From Magnetospirillum sp902729445 (GTDB lineage: Bacteria; Pseudomonadota; Alphaproteobacteria; Rhodospirillales; Magnetospirillaceae): 64,000 bases of DNA. The translations under genes and the position numbers were made by a program. Shown piece after piece: positions 18,719 to 27,297 of this stretch (the stretch's first letter is position 1; each line of letters opens with the position of its first letter). The notes under the pieces were generated by a model. It was not told the origin of the DNA and searched no databases. It worked only from the letters and a program-made list of their open reading frames with translations. The stretch lies in assembly GCF_902729445.1 (NCBI RefSeq), contig NZ_CACVCE010000001.1, forward strand, positions 1 through 64,000, written 5' to 3'.

Positions 18719-19422
18719 GCGAAGCCTCCCTCGATCAAGGATTCCAGCGAATCGCCCACCGCGCGCAACTGATGCAGGTTGGCAATCTCGACGCGGTCGC
18801 CGCGTCCGGTCTCGACGCCGAACTCGCGCAGGCGGGCGAAGGCGCGCGACAAGGTGGCGGGCTCCATCCCCAGGCGGTCGGCCAGCAGGCGCTTCTCGAA
18901 CGGCAGCCTGACGATGGCGCGGCCGTCTCCGTCGCCGGCCAGGGTGACCAGATAGCTGGCCAGCCGCTCGGTGGTCGATTGCAGCTTGAGCTCGGTGATT
19001 TCGCGGATCTGGCCGCGCAACGAACCGGCCATCACCGCGATCAACTGCAAGGTCAAGGCGAAGTCGCCATCAAGCAGACGGTGAAGGGCCGGACCGGAAA
19101 TCACCACGGCCCGGCCCGCTTGCACCACGCGGGCGGCGGCGGCATGGCGGGAATCGGGCATCAAGGCGTTGGCGCCGACGAATTCCCCTGGTCCCAACCG
19201 GGCCAGAACCTCGTCGGGCAGATCGTTTCGTTCGGCCAAAAGCTCGACGGCGCCGCTGTCCAGGACATAGATGCGATCCGCATGGTCGCCCTGGCGGAAC
19301 AGCACCTGGCCTTCCATAAGGTCGATGGTGTCAGGACTGTCCAGGACCGTGGCCAGCGATTCGGGCGTCATCGCCTCGAACAGCGGGTGCTCCGTCAGGA
19401 CGGCAAGGGTGTCTGAGTTCAT
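18715..19422 (-). CDS. Crp/Fnr-family transcription regulator 2
   Basis: 235-aa Crp/Fnr protein: effector domain with the pattern LFRQGDHADRIYVLDSGAVE and GEFVGANALM, and a C-terminal winged helix with MEPATLSRAFARL. The residue that is Glu in FNR is Ala here (ATLSR), so its DNA preference may differ from regulator 1. No N-terminal Cys cluster is seen. An FNR-type palindrome lies 82 nt before the ATG (19504-19517), consistent with auto- or cross-regulation. First gene of a two-regulator operon. Confidence 0.87.
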   Translation of the reverse strand: MNSDTLAVLTEHPLFEAMTPESLATVLDSPDTIDLMEGQVLFRQGDHADRIYVLDSGAVELLAERNDLPDEVLARLGPGEFVGANALMPDSRHAAAARVVQAGRAVVISGPALHRLLDGDFALTLQLIAVMAGSLRGQIREITELKLQSTTERLASYLVTLAGDGDGRAIVRLPFEKRLLADRLGMEPATLSRAFARLREFGVETGRGDRVEIANLHQLRAVGDSLESLIEGGFA

Positions 19423-19503
19423 CTCCCCCTCCGAGCAGCGGGGTGGCGTTGCACCCCGGCCTCTCTTCCGGCGGAGATTGCATCGATTCCATATTGGCGC
19501 CCC

Positions 19504-19517
19504 TTGACTTTGGTCAG
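19504..19517. promoter_or_regulatory. FNR/NNR-type box before the two Crp/Fnr genes
   Basis: TTGACTTTGGTCAG matches the dyad TTGAC-N4-GTCAA in 9 of 10 positions. Its centre is about 88 nt before the ATG at 19422, leaving room for a promoter with the box near -41. Confidence 0.6.
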
Positions 19518-19523
19518 GGTCAA

Positions 19524-19558
19524 AAAAGTTACCCCCGGGAAGCACGGCTTCCCGGGGG
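19524..19558 (-). terminator. Rho-independent terminator of nirS
   Basis: On the minus strand a perfect 12-bp stem (GCTTCCCGGGGG, 19558-19547, with its complement at 19543-19532) around a 3-nt loop is followed by GTAACTTTTTTG. It ends the nirS transcript before the regulator promoter. Confidence 0.9.
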
Positions 19559-19580
19559 CAGAAGGTGGAGAAGTCAGCTC

Positions 19581-21209
19581 TTAGTAAATGTCGTGCTGAG
19601 TGTTGTAGACGTTGAACTTGCCGGTCGGGGTGATCAGCTTGGGATCCTTGATCACCGACTTCAGCTTACGGGTCTTGTCGTCGATGACGACGATCGCCGA
19701 AGGATCGGTCTTGCCAGCCCAGATCGAGAACCAGATCTCGTCGCCGGTGGCGTTGTACTCGCCGTGGACGACGCGCTTGATCGCCTTGGTCTCGGGCAGG
19801 TCGGCCATCTTGGCGACGTTGATCACCTCGGGGCCCTTGTCCAGGTTCTTGATGTCGTAGACCGTCACCGACTCGGCGGCTTCGCGATCGGGCATCAGGG
19901 GGGCGTCGGCCCACAGGTTGCTCGACTTCGGATGGGTCTTGACGAACAGCGAGCCCGAACCGTGGTTCTTCAGTTCGGCGACGACCTTCCAGGCGTACTG
20001 CTTGTGCTTGGCCGGATCGGTGCCGATCAGGGTGATCACGTCGGCGCCCAGGTGCGAGGTGGCCCACACGGGACCGAACTTCGGGTGCACGAAGTTGGCG
20101 CCGCGGCCCGGATGGGGCTTCGACTTGGTATCGACCAGGGCGGCCAGCTTGCCTTCCTTGGTATCGACCACCGCCACCTTGTTCGAGGCGTTGGCGGCGA
20201 CCAGGAAGTAACGCTTCGACGCGTCCCAACCACCGTCATGCAGGAACTTGGCGGAATCGATGGTGACTTCCTTCAGGTTCTTGATGTCGGAATAGTCGAC
20301 CAGCTTGATCAGGCCGGTTTCCTTGACGTTGATGACCCATTCCGGCTTGATCTGCGACGACACGATCGAGGCGACGCGGGGTTCCGGATGGTACTCGCCG
20401 TCCACGGTCTGGCCGCGGGTCGAGACGATCTTCAACGGCTCGAGGGTCAGGCCGTCGAGGATGGCGTATTGCGGCGGCCAGTACGAGCCGACCACGGCAT
20501 ACTTGTCTTCATAGCCCTTGAACTTCGAGGTATCGACCGAGCGGGCGTCGATGCCCGACTTCATGGTCGCCACGATGGTCGGATTCTCGAACCACATGTC
20601 GATCATGTCCAGGCGGCCGTCGCGGCCGACCACGTACACATAGCGGCCCGAATAGGACAGGCGCGAGATGTGCACGGCGTAACCGGTCTTGACGATGCCC
20701 CAGATCTTCTTGGTGTCGCCGTCGATCAGCGCGACCTCGCCGCTGTCGCGCAAGGTGACCGAGAAGACGTTCTTCAGGTTGATCTTGTTCATCTGCTTGG
20801 TCGGACGCTTGTCGACCGGGATATGCAGCTTCCAAGACGCCTTCATATCCTTCATGCCCCACTCCGGCGGAGTGTCCGGGGTCATCTGGATATAGGTGGC
20901 CATCTTCGCGATCTCATCCTTGGTCAGGATGTCGTCGAAGTTGGGCATGCCGCCTTCGGTGCCGTTGGTCAGAATCTTCTCGAGGCGCTGCTGACCCAGC
21001 TTTTTCGAAGCCTCGGGCTCGAGGTTCTTGCCGGTGGCTCCCTTGCGCAGGACGCCATGGCAGCCGGCACAACGCTCAAAGTAAATCTTGCCAGACGCGT
21101 CCTTGGACTCCTTGTCCAGGGTCGGCGCCGCTTCCTGAGCGAATGCCGCGCTGGCCAGCGCCATCGGCAACGCGGAAAGCATCAGGGCGTGTTTCAGTCC
21201 CTTCAACAT
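19581..21209 (-). CDS. nirS: Cytochrome cd1 nitrite reductase (NO-forming)
   Basis: 542-aa periplasmic enzyme reducing nitrite to NO. Signal peptide ends near residue 25. The cytochrome c domain has CAGCH (C47, C50, H51), with M88 in EGGMPNF as probable sixth ligand. The rest is the eight-bladed d1 propeller with typical segments (GKIYFERCAG, SRLSYSGRYVYVVGRDGR, MPDREAAESVTVYDI, HGEYNATGDEIWFSIW). Length is normal. It is monocistronic on the minus strand, divergent from nirT and the d1 genes, with a terminator behind it and an FNR-type box about 102 nt before the start codon. Confidence 0.97.
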   Translation of the reverse strand: MLKGLKHALMLSALPMALASAAFAQEAAPTLDKESKDASGKIYFERCAGCHGVLRKGATGKNLEPEASKKLGQQRLEKILTNGTEGGMPNFDDILTKDEIAKMATYIQMTPDTPPEWGMKDMKASWKLHIPVDKRPTKQMNKINLKNVFSVTLRDSGEVALIDGDTKKIWGIVKTGYAVHISRLSYSGRYVYVVGRDGRLDMIDMWFENPTIVATMKSGIDARSVDTSKFKGYEDKYAVVGSYWPPQYAILDGLTLEPLKIVSTRGQTVDGEYHPEPRVASIVSSQIKPEWVINVKETGLIKLVDYSDIKNLKEVTIDSAKFLHDGGWDASKRYFLVAANASNKVAVVDTKEGKLAALVDTKSKPHPGRGANFVHPKFGPVWATSHLGADVITLIGTDPAKHKQYAWKVVAELKNHGSGSLFVKTHPKSSNLWADAPLMPDREAAESVTVYDIKNLDKGPEVINVAKMADLPETKAIKRVVHGEYNATGDEIWFSIWAGKTDPSAIVVIDDKTRKLKSVIKDPKLITPTGKFNVYNTQHDIY

Positions 21210-21304
21210 CCTCTACCTCCACTTCTCGTCACAATTCGCCGTGCTCCCCCTGGGGCCCAGCGGTGCGGGTGGTGGCACAATGGAAGGGTTCGAAGGCGAT
21301 CTCT

Positions 21305-21318
21305 TTAACCAAAGTCAA
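21305..21318. promoter_or_regulatory. FNR/NNR-type box for nirS
   Basis: TTAACCAAAGTCAA matches the TTGAC-N4-GTCAA dyad in 9 of 10 positions and shares the CAAA spacer with the nap box. Its centre is about 102 nt before the nirS ATG (minus strand), suitable for activation from about -41. Confidence 0.65.
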
Positions 21319-21375
21319 ATGGAGGTGCTGAATTCGTATAGGGATAAAAGCGTATATGGGAAGACGGCATTCAAA

Positions 21376-21389
21376 TTGACCAACATCAC
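21376..21389. promoter_or_regulatory. Second FNR-type box in the nirS-nirT intergenic region
   Basis: TTGACCAACATCAC fits TTGAC-N4-ATCAA with one mismatch. It lies near the middle of the 322-nt divergent region and could serve either nirS or nirT. Confidence 0.5.
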
Positions 21390-21449
21390 AAACGGCCCCG
21401 CCAACCATCGCTAGTGTGCCGGCGTCGAGCGGAGCCGAACCAACTCAGT

Positions 21450-21463
21450 TTGCCCAAAGTCAA
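21450..21463. promoter_or_regulatory. FNR/NNR-type box for nirT operon
   Basis: TTGCCCAAAGTCAA matches the TTGAC-N4-GTCAA dyad in 9 of 10 positions and again has a CAAA spacer. Its centre is about 75 nt before the nirT ATG. Confidence 0.6.
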
Positions 21464-21531
21464 GTTTCGCGGGCTGGGGACGTGTTAGGCCTCGGATATA
21501 TCGGGTCGAATGACCGTCGGGATTCAAGACG

Positions 21532-22143
21532 ATGGCTTCTAACCATTCATTTTTTGGGCGACTTTCGCGCATGAAGATCTTCGGCGCCACGCTGGTCGGC
21601 GCCACGGTCCTGTTCATCGGTGGCATCATATTCTGGGGCGCCTTCAACACCGCGATGGAGGCGACTAATACTATGGAGTTCTGCATTTCGTGCCATGAAA
21701 TGCAGAACAATGTATATAAAGAGTATGTGAACACCATCCATTACACCAATCGGTCCGGCGTCCGCGCCACCTGCCCCGATTGCCACGTGCCGCGTGACTG
21801 GGTGCACAAGATCGCCCGCAAGATCCAGGCCTCGAACGAGCTGTATCACAAGGTGCTGGGCACGGTATCGACGCCCGAGAAGTTCAACGCCCAGCGCCTG
21901 ACCATGGCCAAGCGCGAATGGACGCGGATGAAGCTGTCGGACTCCCGCGAGTGCCGCAACTGCCACACCTTCGACGGCATGAACCCCGAGATGCAGAAGC
22001 AGCGCGCCCGCAAGCAGCATGAAAACGCCAAGGCCGACGGCATGACCTGCATCGACTGCCACAAGGGCATCGCCCACAAGCCGGTTCACGAACAGCTGAC
22101 CGACGAGGAAGTCGAAGCGTTCGAGAAACTGGGCAAGAAATAA
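21532..22143 (+). CDS. nirT: NapC/NirT-family tetraheme quinol dehydrogenase
   Basis: 203-aa membrane-anchored cytochrome. One N-terminal membrane segment (about 18-36) is followed by four CXXCH sites at C51, C81, C141 and C173. This is the NapC/NirT family, which takes electrons from quinol and passes them to periplasmic reductases. The gene leads the d1 operon opposite nirS, which supports electron delivery towards NirS. It closely resembles NapC of this window (shared IQASNE and DSRECRNCHTF segments). Shine-Dalgarno is weak. An FNR-type box lies upstream. Confidence 0.92.
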   Translation: MASNHSFFGRLSRMKIFGATLVGATVLFIGGIIFWGAFNTAMEATNTMEFCISCHEMQNNVYKEYVNTIHYTNRSGVRATCPDCHVPRDWVHKIARKIQASNELYHKVLGTVSTPEKFNAQRLTMAKREWTRMKLSDSRECRNCHTFDGMNPEMQKQRARKQHENAKADGMTCIDCHKGIAHKPVHEQLTDEEVEAFEKLGKK

Positions 22144-22161
22144 TCCGGTCCTAGGAGGGAA

Positions 22162-23157
22162 ATGATGAAGACCACGCGCCTGTTGACCACCCTCGGTGCC
22201 GCCGCCTGCGCCCTGATGCTGGGCATCGGCCCGGCCCTGGCCGCCGGCAAGACCATCGACTGGGCCAAGCTGCCCGAGGCCAAGACCACCTTGTTCTATC
22301 CCGGCCAGTCCTCGTTCGAGTGGATCCAGAACGGACCCGACCATGGTGGTGCCAGGTCCTTCACCAAGAAGGGCGAAGCCTGCTCGGGCTGCCATGCCGA
22401 GGAAGCGGCCGACATGGGCAAGAAGATGGTCACCGGCCAGAAGATCGAGCCCTCGGTGATCCCCGGCAAGCGCGGTCACATCCCGCTGAAGGTCAAGGCC
22501 GCCTTCGACGAGGACACGCTTTACATGCGCTTCGAGTTCCCGGCCGGCCCGCACAACGCGGCGCCGAACGCCCCGGGCGGCAAGATGGATGCCGATAACG
22601 AGATCAAGCTGGCGATGATGATCGACGACGGCAAGGTCGATACGGCCGATCGCTCGGGCTGCTGGGCGTCGTGCCACCATGACGCCCGCGACATGCCGGA
22701 CGCGCCCAAGAAGGACGGTCTGGTGGTCACCAAGTACCTGCCGGAAAGCCGCACCGCCATCTCGCTGAAGGATTCCCCGCGCGGCGGCTGGGACAAGACC
22801 AAGCCGGCGGCCGATCTGGACGCCGCCCTGAAGGCCGGCACCTATCTTGATCTGGTCCGCTACAAAAGCGGCAAGGGCGGCGTGTCGGAAGACGGCTACG
22901 TCCTGGCCGAGCGCGTGCTGAAGACCGGCGGTGCCGCCAATTTCGCCGGCAAGAAGGAAGGCGACAATTGGGTGGTCACGCTGACCCGCAAGCTCAATCC
23001 CGGCCAGCCCGGCGACAAGGTGCTGGAAGCGGGCAAGGCCTATACCGTCGGCATCGCCGTCCATGACGACCACACCATCGGCCGCTTCCACCACGTCTCG
23101 CTGGACCTGAAACTGGGTCTGGGCACCGACGGCGTGATCAAAGCGGTCAAGCAGTAA
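22162..23157 (+). CDS. Diheme cytochrome of the ethylbenzene-dehydrogenase-like (EB_dh) family, NirB position
   Basis: 331 aa with a signal peptide (cleavage after LALA near 28). A normal heme site CSGCH (C74, C77, H78) is followed by a beta-rich domain resembling the heme-binding gamma-subunit fold of ethylbenzene dehydrogenase. A second site, CWASCHH (C167, C171, H172), has three residues between the Cys instead of two; the codons are unambiguous. It occupies the position of nirB (cytochrome c552) in nir operons but is of another family. AGGAGG precedes the ATG. Probably relays electrons between NirT and NirS; this is inferred from context. Confidence 0.78.
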   Translation: MMKTTRLLTTLGAAACALMLGIGPALAAGKTIDWAKLPEAKTTLFYPGQSSFEWIQNGPDHGGARSFTKKGEACSGCHAEEAADMGKKMVTGQKIEPSVIPGKRGHIPLKVKAAFDEDTLYMRFEFPAGPHNAAPNAPGGKMDADNEIKLAMMIDDGKVDTADRSGCWASCHHDARDMPDAPKKDGLVVTKYLPESRTAISLKDSPRGGWDKTKPAADLDAALKAGTYLDLVRYKSGKGGVSEDGYVLAERVLKTGGAANFAGKKEGDNWVVTLTRKLNPGQPGDKVLEAGKAYTVGIAVHDDHTIGRFHHVSLDLKLGLGTDGVIKAVKQ

Positions 23158-23195
23158 GGACCTTCATCCGTCGACCTCTGGTCGGGAGAAACGCC

Positions 23196-23963
23196 ATGCC
23201 GCGCCCTGGCAAGGTGATCCTGGTGGGGGCAGGTCCGGGCGACCCGGACCTGCTGACCGTCAAGGCCATGCGGACCATCATGCAGGCCCGCGTGGTGGTG
23301 TTCGACCGGTTGGTCGGCGAAGCGGTGCTGGACCTTGTTCCGGCCCAAGCCCGACGCATCGACGTCGGCAAGGAAACCGGGCGGCACCCGTTGCCGCAAG
23401 GACAGATCAATCAATTGCTGGTCGATCTGGCCGGGCAGGGGGAAGACGTGGTGCGGCTGAAGGGGGGCGACCCCTTCATCTTCGGCCGCGGCGGCGAGGA
23501 GGCCCAGGCCTTGGCCGAGGCCGGCATCGCCTTCGAGATCGTGCCCGGCATCACCGCCGCCTCGGGCTGCGCGTCGATCGCCGGCATTCCGCTGACCCAT
23601 CGCGGCGTGGCGGAAAGCGTGCGTCTGGTCACCGGCCATCGCCAAGATGACCGCGACCTGGATTTGAATTGGGGTTCGCTGGCCGATCCCCGGTGTACCC
23701 TGGTGGTATACATGGGGGTGGCCAGTGCGCAGCGTCTCGCCGGCGGCCTACGGGGCGCGGGGCTCGTCGGCGAGACGCCAGTCGCCATCATCGAACGCGG
23801 CACCACGCCGCAGCAGCGCACCTTCTTCACCACCTTGGCCTGCCTGGCCGACGACATCGCCCGCTGGCAGCCGCAACCGCCGTCGCTGCTGATCATCGGC
23901 CAGGTGGTGGCCCATGCGCTGTCGCCGTCGGCCGAGGCTCCCTGTCAGGAGGCGGCGCAATGA
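23196..23963 (+). CDS. nirE: Uroporphyrinogen-III C-methyltransferase (SUMT) for heme d1
   Basis: 255-aa SAM-dependent enzyme making precorrin-2, the first step branching towards heme d1. Hallmarks: VGAGPGDPDLLTVKA at the N-terminus, VRLKGGDPFIFGRGGEE in the SAM-binding region, VPGITAASGCASIAGIPLTH, and TLVVYMG. No CysG oxidase/chelatase domain is attached. The stop overlaps the nirC start (ATGA). Operon position identifies it as NirE rather than a cobalamin or siroheme SUMT. Confidence 0.93.
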   Translation: MPRPGKVILVGAGPGDPDLLTVKAMRTIMQARVVVFDRLVGEAVLDLVPAQARRIDVGKETGRHPLPQGQINQLLVDLAGQGEDVVRLKGGDPFIFGRGGEEAQALAEAGIAFEIVPGITAASGCASIAGIPLTHRGVAESVRLVTGHRQDDRDLDLNWGSLADPRCTLVVYMGVASAQRLAGGLRGAGLVGETPVAIIERGTTPQQRTFFTTLACLADDIARWQPQPPSLLIIGQVVAHALSPSAEAPCQEAAQ

Positions 23964-24274
23964 AGGTCGCCCTGGTCCTGAGCCTGGCCCTGATCGGCGT
24001 GGCCTCGGCCGCCAGGGCCGAGGTGCCGCCCGCCCGTCAAGGCGAGTTGCGCGACTTCGTGTCGCAAGATTGCGGTTCGTGCCACGGCATGACCCGCAAT
24101 GGCGGCCTGGGCTCGCCCCTGACGGTCCAGGCCATGCGGGAATTGGGCGACGAAGCGCTGGTCGCCACCATCCTGGACGGCCGCCCCGGCACGCCGATGC
24201 CGCCCTGGCGCGGCCTGCTGACCGAGCCCGAGGCGCAGTGGATCGTCAAGCATCTGAAGGGGGACGTGCCATGA
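23960..24274 (+). CDS. nirC: Small periplasmic c-type cytochrome NirC
   Basis: 104 aa. Signal peptide to about residue 20, one heme site CGSCH (C38, C41, H42) and a probable Met ligand in TPMPPW (M80). Class I cytochrome c of the NirC type, which donates electrons to NirS or takes part in heme d1 maturation with NirN/NirF. ATG overlaps the nirE stop by 4 nt, and its stop overlaps nirF in the same way. Confidence 0.9.
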   Translation: MKVALVLSLALIGVASAARAEVPPARQGELRDFVSQDCGSCHGMTRNGGLGSPLTVQAMRELGDEALVATILDGRPGTPMPPWRGLLTEPEAQWIVKHLKGDVP

Positions 24275-25434
24275 AGCGGCTGATCGCCGGCCTGTCCCTG
24301 CTGTTCGTGGCCGCCTGTTCCGCTCCCTTGCGCGGCACCGGCGACCTGGGCCTGGTGGTCGAACGGGCCGACGGGCGGCTGCAGGTGGTGGAATCGACCC
24401 ATTCGACCCGGCTGGCCACCATCGACGGACTGGGCGATCTGTCGCATGCCTCGCTGGTCTTTTCGCGCGACGAGCGCTTCGCCTTCATCTTCGGCCGCGA
24501 TGGCGGCCTGACCAAGGTCGATCTGCTGGAAGCCCGGATCGTCAAGCGGGTGGTGCAGTCGGGCAATTCCATCGGCGGCGCCATCTCGCAGGACGGTACG
24601 CTGGTGGCGGTGGCCAACTACACGCCGGGCGGCGTCAAGGTGTTCGATGCCGACAGCTTGGACCTGGTGGCCGACATTCCGGCCATCGGCGCCGACGGCC
24701 AGCGCTCGAAGGTGGTCGGGCTGGAAGATTCCACCGGCAACATTTTCGCCTTCAGCCTGTACGAGTCGGGCGAGATCTGGCTTTTGGACATGAAGGACCG
24801 GAAGCATCCCAAGGTCCGCAAGTATCCGGGAATCGGCAAGCAGCCCTATGACGCCCTGGTCACCGAGGACGGCCGCTATTACATGGCCGGGCTGTTCGGC
24901 GAGGACGGCATCGCCATGCTGGATCTGTGGAACCCCGATGCCGGAATCCGGCGCATCCTCGACCATTACGGCAAGGGCGCCGAGCCCTTGCCGGTCTACA
25001 AGATGCCGCATCTGGAAGGGTGGGCGGCCTCGGGCAACCTGGCCTTCCTGCCGGCCATCGGCCGCCACGAGGTGCTGGTGGTCGATATGTCGCATTGGAA
25101 GGAAGTCGGCCGCATCGCGGTCGCCGGCCAGCCGGTCTTCGCCATGCTGCAGCCGGGCGGCCGGCGCCTGTGGGTCAATTTCGCCCTGCCCGACAACGGC
25201 AAGGTCCAGGTGGTCGATGTCCCCAGCCTGAAGGTCGTCAAGACCCTGGAGCCCGGCAAGGCCATCTTGCACATGGAATTCACCCCCCGGGGCGAGCGGG
25301 TGTGGCTGTCGGCCAGGGATTCCGATCAGGTGACGGTGTGGGACACCGAGACGCTGGAACAGGTGGCGACGCTGCCGGCCGTCAAGCCGTCGGGCATCTT
25401 CTTCACCGCGCGCGCCCATCGGATCGGGCTGTAA
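24271..25434 (+). CDS. nirF: Heme d1 biosynthesis protein NirF
   Basis: 387-aa propeller protein related to the d1 domain of NirS. The N-terminus is a lipoprotein signal (LLFVAAC, lipid Cys C16), so it is anchored on the periplasmic side, as known for NirF of other species. Propeller segments GLGDLSHASLVFSRDERFAF and AILHMEFTPRGERVWLSARD are typical. NirF converts a late precursor towards dihydro-heme d1. ATGA overlap with nirC. Confidence 0.93.
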   Translation: MKRLIAGLSLLFVAACSAPLRGTGDLGLVVERADGRLQVVESTHSTRLATIDGLGDLSHASLVFSRDERFAFIFGRDGGLTKVDLLEARIVKRVVQSGNSIGGAISQDGTLVAVANYTPGGVKVFDADSLDLVADIPAIGADGQRSKVVGLEDSTGNIFAFSLYESGEIWLLDMKDRKHPKVRKYPGIGKQPYDALVTEDGRYYMAGLFGEDGIAMLDLWNPDAGIRRILDHYGKGAEPLPVYKMPHLEGWAASGNLAFLPAIGRHEVLVVDMSHWKEVGRIAVAGQPVFAMLQPGGRRLWVNFALPDNGKVQVVDVPSLKVVKTLEPGKAILHMEFTPRGERVWLSARDSDQVTVWDTETLEQVATLPAVKPSGIFFTARAHRIGL

Positions 25435-25438
25435 GGCG

Positions 25439-25888
25439 ATGGACCCGCTCGACCGCCGCCTGCTCGACGAATTCCAGCGCGATCTGCCGCTGGTGCCCAG
25501 GCCCTATCTGGCCATGGGCGAGAAGCTGGGTATCGGCGAGGACGAGGTCATTCTTCGCCTGGAAAGGCTGCGGCTGGCGGGCTCGGTCGCCCGAATCGGC
25601 GCGGTGGTGCGCCCGCATGCCGCCGGCGCCTCGACGCTGGCCGCCATGGCGGTACCACCGTTTCGCCTGGACGAGGTGGCCGCGCTGGTCTCGGCCTATC
25701 CCCAGGTCAACCACAATTACCAGCGCGAGCACCGGCTGAATCTGTGGTTCGTCGTCGCCGCCGGCTCGCAAGCCGAGGTCGCCGCCGTGCTGGATGGCAT
25801 CGCCCGCCAAAGCGGCCTGGCAGTGCTGGATCTGCCGATGCTTGAGGATTTCCACATCGATCTGGGGTTCGGATTGTCATGGACGTGA
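25439..25888 (+). CDS. nirD: Siroheme decarboxylase subunit NirD (Lrp/AsnC-like)
   Basis: 149 aa with a winged helix (about 1-60: LDRRLLDEFQRDLPL) and an AsnC-like alpha/beta domain with the family signature NHNYQREHRLNLWFVVAA. NirD, L, G and H form siroheme decarboxylase, which converts siroheme to 12,18-didecarboxysiroheme; they are not regulators. First of four separate, overlapping genes. Confidence 0.9.
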   Translation: MDPLDRRLLDEFQRDLPLVPRPYLAMGEKLGIGEDEVILRLERLRLAGSVARIGAVVRPHAAGASTLAAMAVPPFRLDEVAALVSAYPQVNHNYQREHRLNLWFVVAAGSQAEVAAVLDGIARQSGLAVLDLPMLEDFHIDLGFGLSWT

Positions 25889-26373
25889 ACGGACGCGACC
25901 TTGATCTGATCGGCGCCTTGTCGGGCGGCTTGGCCCTGCAGGCGAACCCGTTCGCCGCCCTGGGCCAATCCATCGGCATGGACGAGGCCGAGGTGCTGGC
26001 CCGCCTTCAGGATTTGAGGGACAGGGGGGTGATCCGCCGTCTGGGGGTGATCGTGCGCCACCACGAACTGGGCTACCGCGCCAACGCCATGGTGGTGTGG
26101 GACATCCCCGACGAGACGGTGTCCGAGATCGGCAGGATTTTGGGCGCAGCACCGGAAGTGACCTTGTGCTATCGCCGGCCGCGCCGGCTGCCGGACTGGC
26201 CCTATAACCTGTTCACCATGATCCACGGCCGCGACCGCACGTCGGTCGAACGCGCCCTGGCGGCGATGGCCGAACGGGAAGGGGTGGCCCATTATCCGCG
26301 CCAGGTGCTGTTCTCGCTGCGCCGCTTCAAGCAGTGCGGGGCCCGCTATGGCCGGGCCATGGCGGCGGAATGA
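25879..26373 (+). CDS. nirL: Siroheme decarboxylase subunit NirL
   Basis: 164 aa, second AsnC-like member of the set. The signature YRRPRRLPDWPYNLFTMIHG is the alternative type that pairs with the HNYxRxHxLNxWFV type of NirD. It overlaps nirD by 10 nt. The pairing of an NHNY-type and an RRP/WPYN-type subunit fits a heteromeric enzyme. Confidence 0.88.
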   Translation: MDVNGRDLDLIGALSGGLALQANPFAALGQSIGMDEAEVLARLQDLRDRGVIRRLGVIVRHHELGYRANAMVVWDIPDETVSEIGRILGAAPEVTLCYRRPRRLPDWPYNLFTMIHGRDRTSVERALAAMAEREGVAHYPRQVLFSLRRFKQCGARYGRAMAAE

Positions 26374-26816
26374 TCGACGACACCGACCGCGCCATCATCA
26401 ACGCGCTGCAAGGCGGCTTTCCGGTCTGCGACCGCCCCTTCAGGGTGGCCGCCGAATTGCTGGGCCTGACCGAAACCGACCTGATCACCCGCATCGCAAG
26501 GCTGCGGGCCGATGGGGTCCTAAGCCGCTTCGGGCCGATGTACAACGCCGACCGCTTCGGCGGCCACAATACCCTGGTGGCGATCGAGGTGCCCGAAGAC
26601 CGCTTCGATGAGGTCGCGGCCATCGTCAATGCCTTCCCCGAGGTGGCGCACAATTACGCCCGCGCCCACCGGCTGAACATGTGGTTCGTGGTCGCCGCGC
26701 AATCCCGCGCCGAGGTCGACCGGGTCTTGACCGAAGTCGAGGCGGCCACCGGATTGACCGTCCACGATATGCCCAAGCAACGGGAATTCCACGTCGGCTT
26801 GAGATTCGAGGCATGA
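26370..26816 (+). CDS. nirG: Siroheme decarboxylase subunit NirG
   Basis: 148 aa, NirD-type subunit (AHNYARAHRLNMWFVVAAQS). The ATG at 26370 overlaps the nirL stop (ATGA), which settles the start. Same domain order as NirD: N-terminal winged helix, C-terminal AsnC-like domain. Confidence 0.88.
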   Translation: MIDDTDRAIINALQGGFPVCDRPFRVAAELLGLTETDLITRIARLRADGVLSRFGPMYNADRFGGHNTLVAIEVPEDRFDEVAAIVNAFPEVAHNYARAHRLNMWFVVAAQSRAEVDRVLTEVEAATGLTVHDMPKQREFHVGLRFEA

Positions 26817-27295
26817 GGCAACTGGACGATCTGGATCGCCGCATCATCGTCGCCACCCAGGACGGCTTGCCGCTGGTGCCCGAGCCCTGGCGCCATGTCG
26901 CGGGCGAGCTGGGGGTGGAGGCCGAAGACCTGATGGACCGGGTCCGGGCCATGCAGGAAGACGGCATCATCCGCCGCATCGGATTGGTGCCCAATCATTA
27001 CGCCCTGGGCTATCGCCATAACGGCATGAGCGTGTGGGACGTCGCCGACGAGGATGTCGAGGCCGCGGGGGCGGCGATGACCGCCCTGGGGTTCGTCAGC
27101 CATTGTTACCAGCGTCCGCGCTGTCCGCCGGCCTGGCCCTACAACCTGTTCGCCATGATCCATGCCCGTGATGCCGCCACCGCTGATTCCCTGGTCCAGC
27201 GCCTGGCCGAAGCGCTGGGGCCGATGAGCCGGGGCCATCTGGTGCTCTACAGCACCAGGATATTGAAAAAGACCGGCTTGCGGCTGGGGGCCTGA
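26813..27295 (+). CDS. nirH: Siroheme decarboxylase subunit NirH
   Basis: 160 aa, NirL-type subunit (YQRPRCPPAWPYNLFAMIHA). ATGA overlap with nirG. The gene order D-L-G-H is that of Pseudomonas stutzeri and P. aeruginosa, with four unfused genes. Confidence 0.88.
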   Translation: MRQLDDLDRRIIVATQDGLPLVPEPWRHVAGELGVEAEDLMDRVRAMQEDGIIRRIGLVPNHYALGYRHNGMSVWDVADEDVEAAGAAMTALGFVSHCYQRPRCPPAWPYNLFAMIHARDAATADSLVQRLAEALGPMSRGHLVLYSTRILKKTGLRLGA

Positions 27296-27297
27296 CC

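Noticed and set aside
19443..21308. 621-codon plus-strand frame across nirS
   Set aside because: Antisense shadow of nirS; it runs through the nirS terminator and promoter.
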